Shown one piece after another: positions 1 to 12,600 of a stretch of DNA of 64,000 nucleotides. The first letter of the stretch is position 1, and every line of letters begins with the position of its first letter. This DNA comes from Acridotheres tristis (Eukaryota; Chordata; Aves; Passeriformes; Sturnidae), in assembly GCA_037013685.1 (NCBI GenBank), contig CM072919.1, positions 32,033,435 to 32,097,434 of the forward strand, read 5' to 3'. Made by a program: the position numbers and the translations under genes. The notes beneath the pieces were generated by a model. That model saw only the letters and a program-made list of their open reading frames with translations. It was not told where the DNA came from and made no database searches.

Positions 1-1327
1 GAAATTCAAATTCTCTTTCTTTTAAAATTACCACTTCACAGATCAATTCTGCTCTTCCTTCTCTTTTGATATCTATTTTTACCACTGTACTCAAAGCATT
101 TCTTATTGTGGATATTGATTTGTTTCTTTCCCTGACCTCTTATTTCTTCCTTTCACAGTCCAGGAGAACACATTTGAAAAAGTGGCAAACTGTAGAAATC
201 TTTTATACTAAAGCTGAGAGGTCTTTCTGCATTCACTGAGATTAGACTGTAACAACTTTAAATACTAAATAATTGATTCTGGAGATTACTAAAAGCAGAA
301 TAAAGCAGCTTCTCAAATGTAGCATCTTAAAAAGAAATTACATTCACAAAGGTCATCAGTAATTCTATCATTACCTCAGACTGACCAGTGTATTGTTGCT
401 GTATTACTATCATAGTAAAAAGATTAAAAAATATCATGTTCAGCAATCCCAAAAAAGAAAAAAGTTTGGGTTTCAAACCACAATTACCAAAATTATGCAT
501 GGATTCATTGACTCTACTTTAAAATTGTGGTGGCTTTTTGAACTAGAAAATTATAGAATTTTTTTGTTATTTAACTATATATCTTATCATTTTATGCAAA
601 TGAAAAATATTTAATCTGTAAAAATAATTTTATTAATAATTATTAAAAATGTATTCTTTTACAAAGTTATTTGAAAATTCTCTTCCAGAGTTATAAGAAA
701 CATTATTGTGCTTACAGTTATTACGGAAATGTTCAGACAGGTTTTTTTCGTGTGTTTTTAACAAAAAATTCTAAGTCTAAACAGTGATAACTCTCCGTTC
801 CTGAGAGTTATCCAAAGTCTCTGTGAGTTTATTTTATGTTTCTTACAAACTATGATTTCCACTTCTGTAACTAGAAGGAAAACGTCTTTTAAAAATCAGG
901 TCCTTAGATAATGGGGGACTGCATATGTTTAAAATATTTATTTGTTGTTAATGTAGTTCAGGAGTAGTATGTACTTGTACAGTGGAGCTGAGTATGATCA
1001 TATTAAATGAATATATTTTTCAGTTGATTATTCTTCTGTATTTGTCATATAAATTGGAAAGAGGAAAATAACTTTTTCTGTTTGAGCATAAAACAAATTG
1101 GACATAATGGCACATAAAAAACAAACCATAATCACACTCTTGGAAATGAATGCATTTTACAGGATATGTAGCCATTAAGGCAGTCACAACATTTTAAACC
1201 TACTCAGTTCAACACACCTGCAATCTATTCACTTTCTGATGGCAGCATTTTTGTGAAGCTGGCACTGATAATTAAATAAATTGTAGGTGGAAATCCTAAA
1301 CTCATCTTGCATGAAAATGTGCCAGAT
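1..1327. other. AT-rich unique DNA, no gene seen
   Basis: The stretch is AT-rich, has stops in all frames, and shows no repeat family or RNA gene I recognise. The only longer open frame (393-614) has low-complexity Lys/Tyr/Phe composition typical of chance frames. Confidence 0.6.
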
Positions 1328-1950
1328 TGTATTGGTTTGAAAGTAAAACCAGTGCGAGACTCCAAGTCAGTAATACCATTTAATAGGAGAAAAGAGAAAA
1401 AATAAAATACATGCAATAATATAAAAGAAACAACCACCGACACAGTCAGAAATACAACCTGACACCCTGTCAGTCAGGGTGTTGGTAGCAGTCCATATAA
1501 ATGGTGGCTGCAGTCCTCCTGGATGACAGATGTGGTTCCATTGAAGCAGTGCTCCTGTAGAAGGTGCAGTTTTCCTCCGAACATCCAGCGGTGATGTGGA
1601 AATGATCCGACTTTCCTCTGGGATCCAGTAGAAAGTTCTGCCCTCGTGTCCCAAACCCCAGTTTTTTATCTAGGTAGGAAAGGCTTGGCTCCTGCCCCTG
1701 GCTGGGGCATCTCCCAATGGGATGATGGAATTTTATCAGTCACACAATAGGACTTAATGGCCCATTAAGGGAATATATCTTCTGGAGGAAGGATGAGTTG
1801 TGAATAGATAACGATGATCATCCCCCGATCTTATCAGATGGCACATCAGCAGAGGATATCTCCCACAGAGATAAGGATCACCACCCCTCCCACATTTGAG
1901 CAGATGGTGATAGAATACACAAATGTTGCATTGTACCCCAGGACACAGAT
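1323..1950 (-). mobile_element. Solo LTR, family A copy 1, with 5-bp target duplication
   Basis: An LTR-type element lies at 1328-1945 (618 bp). Read on the minus strand it starts TGTCCTGGGG and ends CAATACA, the TG...CA ends of retroviral LTRs. The pentamer CAGAT flanks it directly on both sides (1323-1327 and 1946-1950), a perfect target-site duplication. On the minus strand a TATA-like AGATAAAAAACT lies mid-element and an ATTAAA poly(A)-type signal about 50 bp before the end. A second copy lies at 17271-17884 on the plus strand. No gag, pol or env sequence flanks it, so it is a solo LTR. A 95-residue frame inside (1367-1654, minus) recurs in the other copy but is probably just shared LTR sequence. 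Family name not determined. Confidence 0.9.
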
Positions 1951-2040
1951 TTATCTTCCTTTGTCTTTTGTATTTCACTGAACATTTTTTGGTTCACTCC
2001 ATGGCCTTTTGATGGCATTTCCTTTTGAGATTCAGAGCTT

Positions 2041-2100
2041 GTTGTTGTCGCTGTTGTCCTTATCGTCATTATCGTCGTTGTCGTTGTTGTTGTTGTTGTT
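2041..2100. repeat. Imperfect GTT/GTC triplet microsatellite
   Basis: About 20 triplets of GTT, GTC and ATC type occupy 60 bp, ending in six uninterrupted GTT units. It lies about 95 bp beyond the solo LTR at 1328-1945. On the minus strand it reads as threonine-rich open frame, which is a by-product of the repeat. Confidence 0.85.
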
Positions 2101-3040
2101 CTGAACACTATATTAGCAGATGAATTTAGGAATAGTCCATGGATGGGATAGACATTATCTGTAGTTTAGCTTGACCAAGGGGTCAGGTGGCAAAGGTGAG
2201 AATGACTAATATAAGCTGCTGTGGTTGAATTCCAAGGAAAATATTGTTTCATGTCATTCTTCCAGAAATGCTCATTTTGTTAGATCAATTCACAGAAGAA
2301 CACTGGAAAGCCTTTCCCTGACAATTTCTTACAGCCTTCCAGCTTCATTTAAACAGTTTAAGGAAAAAATCTTGTTCTTGTCCTCCATTTACCTCCCAAT
2401 ACCAAAAAGCACACTTTCACAACACCTCTAGACATATCAGGCTATCTCCTAGCCACCATAAATGACTTCTCATTCAGCTGATGACAGTCTGGGAGTAAAG
2501 AAGAGATATCTATTAATGCTCATTCTGCAAAATCAAAGATAAAGCTTTGTTTCTGAAAGACCATGGTTGCCTTTACGTCCTGGAGCTCACAGATTAATTT
2601 TCAATTCTTAAGCCCATGCCCAAGTGATTTGCAAAATAAGTAAATGTGCCCCCAAGAGTGGAAATAGAGCACCACAGGAATCTTTCTACTTAGGTCAAGT
2701 CAGATTCCACTTAAGAAGAGTCAGACTGCACTCCAGCTGAACAGATATAAAGTTTTAGAATAAAACTCTTACATTTTAGAAACTCTGCGGAATATGACTG
2801 TGCTTATGGTTTTGGTGTTTAAAAATCCTGGGGCTTTTTAAGAGCTTTAATTACTGTGTATGATGTCAGTGGAATCTGTATTTAACTCTGGGGACATCAG
2901 TTTCTACACACAATACTCCCAGTGATTGAAGAATTCCTCCAACAAAATGTTCACCTAAATTCAGCAAGGATGAAGGAGAACCATTAGATAGCAAGGTGGT
3001 TAATCTTTAGTGTGATATGTATGAAATTACAGTTGCACAC
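2101..3040. other. Unique DNA, no gene seen
   Basis: No recognisable repeat, exon or RNA gene. The open frame at 2225-2431 shows no domain or splice-site support. Confidence 0.5.
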
Positions 3041-3043
3041 TAA

Positions 3044-3138
3044 AATGAAAAAAAATAAAACTAAAAAAAACTAAAAGAAAAAGAAAAAAAAAGGAAAAAA
3101 AGGAAAAAAGGAAAAATAAAAAGAATAAAAATAGAAAG
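3044..3138. repeat. A-rich low-complexity tract
   Basis: The tract is runs of A broken by G, C and T (AAAAAGG and AAATAAAA types) over about 95 bp. It may be a decayed poly(A) tail or simple repeat. No retrocopy is recognisable directly upstream. Confidence 0.8.
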
Positions 3139-6100
3139 TGACCCTGGAGCATAGAAAATACATGAACCCAGCATTGTAAAGAACAGGGAAATCAAAACTA
3201 AACTCAAAATCGTAGTCAAACACTCTGGCCTCAGCACACTGGGAGTAGCATACCAACAAAGAAGGGCTCCAAAATCCTTCTGATGTTATGTTTGACAGGT
3301 ATTTTTCATGTTATTTAGTTTAAAGGTGACCACCTCCAGATAAAAAGATGTTACAGAACCTCTGCTGGTGGTGCAGATGGCTAAGACTCTCTATATGGGA
3401 TTTTGGTAATCTTCTTATCTGATAAGAGATACAGAGAAAATCCTTCAAGTCTGAATAAAAAGGAATTTCAGAAATATGAAGATAAAGTGCTTTCTATCTT
3501 TCTCTATCTCAACTCAGGGAAACATTATTTGATAAAGAAGGTGGTTTTTATTCTGAAAAAGGAGATGAAACTGCCCTTTATTTACTTCCTCATAAGTTTA
3601 CCATGAAATGTCAAGACAAAATCAGCCTTTTTCAGGAGGTAAAATTCACAGGTCATCTTGAGGAGAAGATTAAAAATTACAATGTAGAACTCACTGACAA
3701 CTTTGACTCAAGCATCAGTAATGATTGACTGTGAAATTTTTACTTTTCTGATCATGAGTGTTAAAAAAAAAATCTCTCAATGAGGGTGCTCAGAGAATGA
3801 AATTTAAGCTAAGTAATCTATAGGCTACATATTGCCAATGATTCTCCAGAGTTTTTCGGGTGCCGGCCTTTTTGAATAATCTGCCATGAACATTTTCATT
3901 CTGACCTCTCTTGCAAAAACAGAGACAGATAAAAAAGGGCTGAACAGCAGGGCTGAAACCATGTGCTGTATAACCGGCATTATTTCCCGTAGTACTTGGT
4001 GGTGTGTGCCTGAAACCCAGCTCACAAAGCCTGAAGGTTGGCTCAGCCAGCAGGACCTTGGTGTGACTCTGATGAGCACCGCCAGGCCACATGGGTGGTT
4101 CTAAAAACTGGTCAGTCATCTCCTGAAGGGTGCCCTTGGGCTTGTTTAGGTTCTTGTAGTTTGCACCACTGAAGCCAATGGAAATTTGGTCTCAAATATC
4201 AATGCAGTCAGAGGATAAGGTCCCAACCTTTAAGTACTAGTGGTAGAAAAATGTCTTGCAAGTGCAGCTGTTGCTCATTCTTGAAGATATTCTGTAGGCA
4301 ATTTTTTCTGAATCACTTTTCAGAAGGAATAAGATTGATAAACCTGGAAGTCAGTCTGTCATTGCAAAAAGAGAGATTATTCCCACTGATATATTTTCTC
4401 ATTAAGAATTATTAATCTACTTTTGATAAATATCAGCACTTACAATTTTCTATAGTGATTTGGTCACAAATTTTTATTTTATTTTCTTTCCCTACTTTGT
4501 ATCTTGATCAGCCTAAAACTTCTTCAATGGTTGTATTTTTTCAACTATTTTAATCAACTGTTGCAGGCAGTGTTCAGGTTACCACTCAATCTTCTGCAAA
4601 GATAGTTCAGCTATAGCCCAGTTCCCCTACTGCACTTAAATACAGCAGGGACAATGGGATGTTTACAATGGATTTTCTACTTAATTCTCTGTTGTATTTT
4701 CTGCTCTCTATTGATTCTGCTTTTCAGCTTGATAAAGGAGATATTCAAATGTTCCAACAGCAACTCCCATTCCTGAGCCCAAGCACAGCTCCCTGCACCC
4801 TTGAACCATACACATGAACCTATGTTCTGCTGCTAAGGGCAGCAGCCAAACTACAAAACAACTACTTTTCTTCCAGAAGTGACACTTTTAAAGTGGTATT
4901 CAGTTAGAGATTTATTAACTTTGAAATCCTTATACAGCTTGAAATACCAAGTTTTAGCTAAAAATGTTTCCTTTTCTATTAGCTTAATTCCTTTATGAGT
5001 CTTGCAGTAGCATAAGTAACTAGCATTTTTTGGGGAAAAAACTTCCATAAACTCAGAGTGAGATGGCCCTAAGCTCTCTGTGGGATCAGCAGAAGACAGT
5101 CACCTCCAGACCACACTTCAAAATCAGTCCTAAAAATGTGGCTGAGCTTGACTAGAAAACCTTATAAGACTGCTTTCCCAAATTGGGCAGTGAAAATTCA
5201 GGATAAAGCAGTGAAACTATTTTAAATGTTGGGCTTTAAACACAGAAAGAAAGGCTAAATAAAAATCCACCCAGCTGGCAACTCACAATGCTAGATAGAG
5301 GAAAACAGAATTAGATTTCAGAATATACTTGCCTCTAGACAGAGGAAGATAAACATAGCACAATTTCTGCATCATAAGGATACTAAAGAAGTTATTCCAG
5401 CTCAAGTCTAGACAGCCTAGGAAGGTCAACACAGTAAAGTTTCGAGCTGTCTTTTATCAAAACCTGTCATTATTATTGGCCTGAGCTTCAGTGGAACAGA
5501 TTTCATTTCCAAAATGAAGAAGATGGGGGTAACTATATGACCACATTTCTATTGACCTGACAGAGGACGCTATTTAGGCTTCACACTTTATGTTAGCTGC
5601 ACAAATACAAGCAACACTCGGTCCATTATAAATATCTCCAGAACAAAGCCACACTTTGACAAATATCCAAAGGCAGCTTATCACTGTATTTACACTTTAT
5701 ATAGTCTGCACAGTAGTATTTTCATCCTGCACGTAAAGTACTAATGCCTTCATGACCAAAGCACAGTCTAACAATTCTAAACTGCCAGTTTATCACATGG
5801 TAGCACACATCAACAGGGTCCCATGATTTCAATATACTGATTAAATCTCCATTTGCAGACAAACATCAAAAAATGACCATACCATTTAAGCCTGCAAGAG
5901 ATCTGAAAAAAGTCTATAATAGTAACTCTATTATCCTCTATGTCATATGGAGAAGAAAAGCATAGCTTTGTTGAAGAGAGATGACAGCTCTTTCAGAAGT
6001 GGTTGGTGTTCAGTCTTTGCTCAGCACCAGGAGCCAGCCCACCATGAGAACAGTCAGCCATTGGAACAATCTCTCCAGGAAAGAGTTGTCAATCCTGTGA

Positions 6101-9100
6101 GCAAAGATATGGTCTCAGAGAGCCCACATACAGGGTTTTGTGTCTGCACACAGCTACAGAGAAGGGCACAGGAACAGACATAGCACAGGCCTATTTTCGA
6201 GCAGAGCTCTGGCTTTAGCTGCTCCAGCAAGTTCAGACCAGAACTCCAAGATTCACTGAAAGAAAAAGAAACTGATTCAGCTTTATAATAGAAGAAATAT
6301 ATAATCATATATCATATAATAAAAATATAATAAAAGGCAGCTTCATTACTGCCATAAGTGGAGTTACATTTCTCATAAAATTTTATCACATCTCTTGCCA
6401 AAGAGGCTTGCATTCACAGTTGGAGCTCTTTTTCCAGCACTTCTGTTTATAATTTCCCTCTGTCATTTGCAAATATAGGTAAACAAGGGACCTACTAGGG
6501 GCTGCTCACATCGAAATGCCTGGAGCAAAAATTCCTAGAATATTTATTCTGTTTGCAAAAGACATCTCAAATGTTCCCCTCAGCTGAACTCATTTTACTA
6601 GTATCTCATCCTTTCAACAGCTAGATTGAAAGGACATGGGTAGGAAAACACAACATTGGTTTCAGAAGTCCAAGTGCAATTTTTCTGATGTCTCACTTCA
6701 GATATGCAGCTGCCCATACCTGCAGTCTGGCCCCACACAGATTGACCTTCAGCCAAATTGCTTCAGTATTTCTGATATGACTCTGCTGCTAGAAAAGCAC
6801 CAGCAATCACAATAGTGCTGTTGGACAATGTTCATCTAACTCAGAAAACAGCCAGACTCCCATTCTGCACACGTATTGCTAGATTAGATGGAAAGATACA
6901 CTCAGGATATGACATACTGAGAGATGACATCTCTATTTTTTCTTACAGCTCAAGCAAGAAGGCATAACACTCTACATTATAATAGAAAATTAAATAGGGG
7001 CACTGTCATTTAAAGTAATAAAAGCCTAGTTTATTTGGGTTTTTTTTTTAACAGACCCTTAGGAGAAACTGTTAAATAAATTTATACAAAGTTATTTGCT
7101 AAGAAATAAACACCTGAAAACAGCAGGATATTCTTTCTGAACAACTATGCAGGATGACAAAAGCTTCTCAGGAAGAAAAAAAAAACATTTTCTCAGGATT
7201 TGGGATTGTCTGATTCCATAATCCCCCCCAACACATAAAAAGTTTTTATATATATATATATGCACACATATACACTTAGTAATATAAGAGAAGTATACAA
7301 ATATTTTATTGCCTTCTGAGTTACAGATGCATATATATTTATTTGGTGTATTGTATTATTTTGACATAACTGTTTTACAAAATCTCTTCACAGGCGTCAA
7401 AATAATAAATTATTTTATTATTTGTATTTCAGGAAGTGAGACAAAAAAAACAAGACAGAAATTTGTGGGTGGGGCTTTTGGTTGGTTTTATTGTGAGCAG
7501 TACATGTTACTTTGAGGGAGACTGAAGTGAAAAACTGCATACTTTTCTGAATTATAAACCTTCATGCTCTGATTCTGTAACTGAATTCAGATTTTGTCTC
7601 CCTTGGAGCAACTGCTGCCAACCTTTTCCTACAGTGGGAGGGTGGAAAGTAGGGATCCTTATTAGGAATCATCAAACCTTTGAAGTGAAGTAATTTTCTG
7701 TTGGAATCATTAATCTGGTTCTGGGATTCTTCTCTACATTTTCTATCTTGCTGAGTAGTTTGACTTTGCAGAAGCTGTCCGGTTGAGTAAGAGTGGCTGG
7801 ATTTTCTTCCCTGTTTGCATTACAAGTCTAATGCAATGATATATCATAAGAACAGAGGGGTTAAGAGACATTTAGTGCTGCCCTTTTACTCTCTAGTTCC
7901 TTCAAAACCAGAAATATGTCAGCAGCTTTATTGCCTTGGCACCTTCCCTTCATTTCTTAGACATATACTTCATGGCTATTTCCTAAATCACCTGCCCTGA
8001 TTTCTCATACAATTTCAAGGCTGAATAATTTAAGGGATTTGGAGGTGGAGGTTTTGTTTGGAGTTTTTTTTCTCCTGCACTACAGCAAATTATATTCAAT
8101 TGACGTAAAAATCACACACCCCTCTACAGACATCTAATTAAGCTCATTTTAAAATCTACATAGTGTGGCAGCTCCCATATGGAGAAAAAATACTCCCCAG
8201 TTGCACCACTTTGCTATAGTTACTGTGTAATAATAGATTCCTTACATATCATAAGCATAAAATCTTTGTGCATCAGCTAAATCGTTTTATATCAATGGCA
8301 TAATGTGAGTATGGCATTGTTCCATCTGTTCAGGACAGAAATGTACATATACTGAGCATTTTCACATTTATTTGTGTCTGTGCAACAACCTCCTTCAATT
8401 AAGTGCAATACTCAAAGGAACAGTAGAATGCAAAGGTAATAGACACTAAAACATTCAAAATGCAAAGGTAGCATCTGCAACACATGATATCTGCATTCAG
8501 GCTTACAAAGGAGATTTTTAAGTCTTAACTTTCTTTATGCAAACTAAAGAATACCACAACTTTTGGGTTCAGTGCTGATGTCAGAATTCAACCAGCACTC
8601 ACTCTGGTGAGATTCAGGAAGTCTTGTATTCAAAGGAACTTTTTTTGATAAGACACTGAGAGATTTTTAAATACATTAAAAAGAAAGATAAAAAAAATTT
8701 TAATGTTAAGAACAGCATTTCAGATCAACTTAGTTTGCACATATCTTCAGAAATATATGAATTTAATTAACTTAAGCCATAAACACAAACCTCGGAAACA
8801 CAAAACTGGGGCACGCTAAAATACGGAAATTCAATGATATTTTGACTGTACATATCTTAATTCCAAAACTCAGAGACAGGGACTTTCTCATACAAAAGAA
8901 GACTGGTTAGTCCTTGGAAACACAGATCTGTAAATAAAGAATGAACAGAACAGAGAAAAAGTCAGGAGGTAACAACTAATCAGTCTTTCCTAGTGTATTA
9001 ATTAAGTTGGTTTTTTTTTAATAAGTGTTAGATGACATGTTGCAGCAAAAATATTGTGCCATGGGGCCTGGACATGGTCAAATTCTCAGGGGAAGTCTTC

Positions 9101-9430
9101 TCCTTCACCAGTGACTCAGTCCTGGTGTGCAGCTGAGAGCTCTGGAAGATGTGCCTGTATTTGCCCTGCAATACTGCAAGCACTCAAGGAAAGCCAATTG
9201 CTTGCAATTAATGCATGTGCTCTCTGTAAGTGTTTGCTCTTTCATGACCAATGGCAGTCTGGTAGCATAGGGTTTTCCCTTTCCTTGGCATGGCTATTAG
9301 TAGGAACAAAACCTTCCTTTATGGTACTAGACACAGCTATACTTGACTTTTTATGTCTTAAATTAAAAAAAAATCAAGTATTATGCAAGGTCTTCAGGTA
9401 ATTCTTTGCCTATCATAGTAATAGGAAAAA
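3139..9430. other. Long gene-free AT-rich stretch
   Basis: About 6.3 kb without a recognisable gene or large repeat. Small items are a short (TA)n run near 7246-7260 and A or T homopolymers. Open frames here (for example 3790-4119 minus and 9054-9401 plus) lack domain-like composition, and two overlapping frames on opposite strands near 3.8-4.1 kb exclude each other. Confidence 0.5.
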
Positions 9431-9439
9431 AACTGATGT

Positions 9440-9660
9440 GGGTGATACACAGGAGCCTCTCTTACTGGATTCTGAGAATAGAGCCACCATGATAGTTGGG
9501 GGGCTGCAGTCTGGGATGCACAAGGAGAACATGAGGGAAATGGACTGGTTCAGCTTGGGGAAGAAAGAGGGGAGGAGAGATTTTATAAGTGTTTCCAAGA
9601 AGCTGATGGCAGTTGCAAAGAAGGTGGAGGTGCATGAAGGCAAAACAAAATGCATTAGAC
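9440..9660 (+). mobile_element. Possible old CR1-like LINE remnant
   Basis: The words around 9530-9620 (an ACTGGTTCAGCTTGGGGAAG stretch, a GAGGAGAGATTTTAT block and following purine-rich sequence) resemble the conserved CR1 3' segment that reads 'cagcctggagaagagaaggct...gagaccttat'. No CR1 tail follows, and similarity is only visible by eye. The open frames on both strands here would then be repeat shadows. Confidence 0.3.
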
Positions 9661-9689
9661 ATAAATTGAACGACAGTAAATTACATTAG

Positions 9690-12600
9690 TTGTAAAGAAA
9701 AATATTTTAAGCGTGAGGATGGATCAGGAAGAAGATAAGGGGAAAAATGTATTTAATATTCTTGTCTGCTCTCTCAAATCTTCAGCGGAATACCAAGATG
9801 CACTTCTGCTCATTGTTTTCTACAGTTTCTGATTCACTGTTATTAGTGGTTAAAATGTTTTATTTATTTGTTTAAGGACTTCTACGATCTCTTGCTTTCA
9901 TTATTTTCTAAGTTAAATGAATAAAGTACATTCTCCTAAAGTGGTCTTGAGCTTCTTCTAGTTTTATTAATCCATGCAGTTCTTGCACTTTGTATCCTTT
10001 TGAGCAGAGCTTCTATGATGCTTGCTACTATCAGAAGATTTCTATTTCTATCAGCCCTTAACTGAGCAGCCTAAATGTTCCTTTTCACCGGTTTTGGTGT
10101 TCACCAGCTCTCTTACTAAGGCATTTCAGCTCACTGATGTGATAGTAAATGATTATCCATTATAATTTTTTTGTCATGCATACAGATTAGTGAGTAAGCT
10201 CACAGAAGGACCAACAGGCTCCAACAGGTGAGCTACTAGGTCTGCTTCAGCCTTCTTTTCTTTTAAAAAGACAGGCTAGGTGAATTCTGGCCATAATTAC
10301 TTGTGGTTTCATACCTTCTGCCACCACCTGCACATTTTCTGCTTCCTCTCACAAGTTGATTTAACACAAACACTTTGGGTTGCTTGTTCTTAGTGTCCTG
10401 CTGAATCTGTTGCAGGGCCTTCAGTGTTCACTGTTGTTCAATGTCGACAAGACAGTCAGGAAACATGAACTGCTTGGAGTGAGATGAGACTGGCAGCAGC
10501 GCAGCTTGGCACTGCTCTTTGGGCCTGGGTAAATATTTCTCATCCTTTGGTGATCTTTTCATAGCTTGGCAAAGCCATCACTGCAGGGTCATTGTCTCAG
10601 TATTTTTGCACTCATTTGCTATATATACAGATATTTCCTGCTGGCTATAGAAAGAAAGAAGAGAGATGAACACCAGTGGCTAAAAATTTTGAGTAGACAG
10701 GACATGCCTAATTTGACTCTGATGATGAAAATTGGATGGACTACACTCAGGGATATAAAGCTCCTGAAATCCACCTTTCAAAAGGTATGTATAGTCATCT
10801 TGTTGGTAGAAAGCTCTATGTGAAACACAATGGTTTACTTTATTAGGTTGCCTTCAAAATTGAAAATTCAAAATACCATCCTAAAATTTTGGGATCAAAA
10901 CATATCTTGACAAAAGAGATTCTACCCAAGTAAGGCTATTTTAATAATCCATTTTTCAACAGCAAGATACAATTAGTAAGATTTTCATCTACCATGTCTT
11001 ACTATAAATTCAAGCTGTTTCCCAGAATATCACCAGTTTATTCTACAGGTAATATCACCAGTTTATTCTACAGGTTTACATGTACGTGGGCATGGCTATT
11101 CCAAATTTTTACTGTAGAGCAACACCATGCAGGCATCCTAAGGCCAGCTTTCTATCACCAAGCCCAGCAGTGAAAGATTTCCACAGCAGTAAGGAAATTT
11201 CATGGTTTTAATTCAAATGTAGAGAAAAGAGAGGGCACAAATAGCAGGAGGAATTCAAGGCTTTGACTTCATGGTTATTAATACAGCAATCAGCAATGGA
11301 ACTTTAATCAGGTCAGGTAAGAACACAAGACTGCATTTTTCACCAATAGGCTAGAAGCTGCAGTATGGATTTCTTCTGGAAAGAAGGGCAGCTGAAAGGT
11401 ATATGGCAAAAAGCCTGCGGGAATACAACAAACTAGATTTTTGTTGCTCTTGCTACTTTTCTCCAGGTGCTGGGGCTTTGCTCTTTGCTTCAGAGGGGTT
11501 AAGCAAAAGACAAGGAGGGGAAATTAATCTGTATCATTTTGCACTGTTTCATCCTTTTGTAATGTGCATTTCATGTGATTTTGGCATCTGAAAGCTGGAT
11601 TTGCTGAAAGATCAACCCATGACTTCAGAGCACAAATACCACCTGGTGAAAAAGAGACTTTGCCTTTTGGTTATTAAAGAATGCCCCCTAGGCCACTTCA
11701 CAGACCCTCATGCAGAGGGAATTACAGCATAAGCATCATAAAACTGCCTGGCTCTGTATCACTGGAATAGGCATTGGTTGTACCCTGATTAAATTATTAA
11801 AACATATTATGCTGTTGCTGCCTCCAGTGACATGATTCTGCACCTTGTGAGCAAGTGGCAAAGTCTCACCCACTCCAGGTAGAAATAACTCTGATTTCCT
11901 GATTCTTCATAGAAATCATTTCTCCTGGTAATATGATTTTAAAACTTTCTCACCAACAAACCTTGAAACGTTGTTCCTACATTGCACTGTAAATATTGAA
12001 AATGTGAAAATATATAACAGAAGCACCAAAATTTGCAGTGTGTCACAATCCTCTTGCAAAAATGGAATAAAGATGCTCACCAGGGTATCCCAATCAAAAC
12101 CAACATAATTATTAGTCAATGGGTATTGGCTAAGCAACATTAAATTTGCTGGATACCAAGAGCTTACTGCAATTCCATGAATGTGTCAATGCTCTAAGAA
12201 TAGGAACAAGAATAGTGTCCTTCACTGGCAGGTAGGCCCAGTATCTTGAAACTAAGCATGGTTTTTTGGTGTGTGAGAAATTACAGTTTTTTAAAAAGTC
12301 TTACATGCAGTCTGTTTCAAACAAGTGGAAGTATTAGGAAAAATGTCTCCAAGGGTTGTACAGTCTCTAAACCACTAGCTGGATGCCTTTGTTAAAGGGT
12401 GGGGAGTGGGGGGATATGAAACATGTTTGAAGCAGGAAAAGCAGTAGCAGATAACAGAAACTTGGATGTCAATGCAAAAAGAGATAAAGAACAAAGAAAA
12501 ATTGGTTGAAGCTTAACATATAATATACATTTTGGAAAATTCTGTTGGGGATAAGCAGTAATATCCAGGGTCACAGTAAAAAAAAGATATTGCTGTTTAT

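Noticed and set aside
1367..1654. 95-aa frame conserved at 17561-17845, suggesting a small protein
   Set aside because: Conservation is explained by the frames lying in two copies of the same LTR; the length differs by one codon because of an indel, and there is no known LTR-encoded protein of this kind here.
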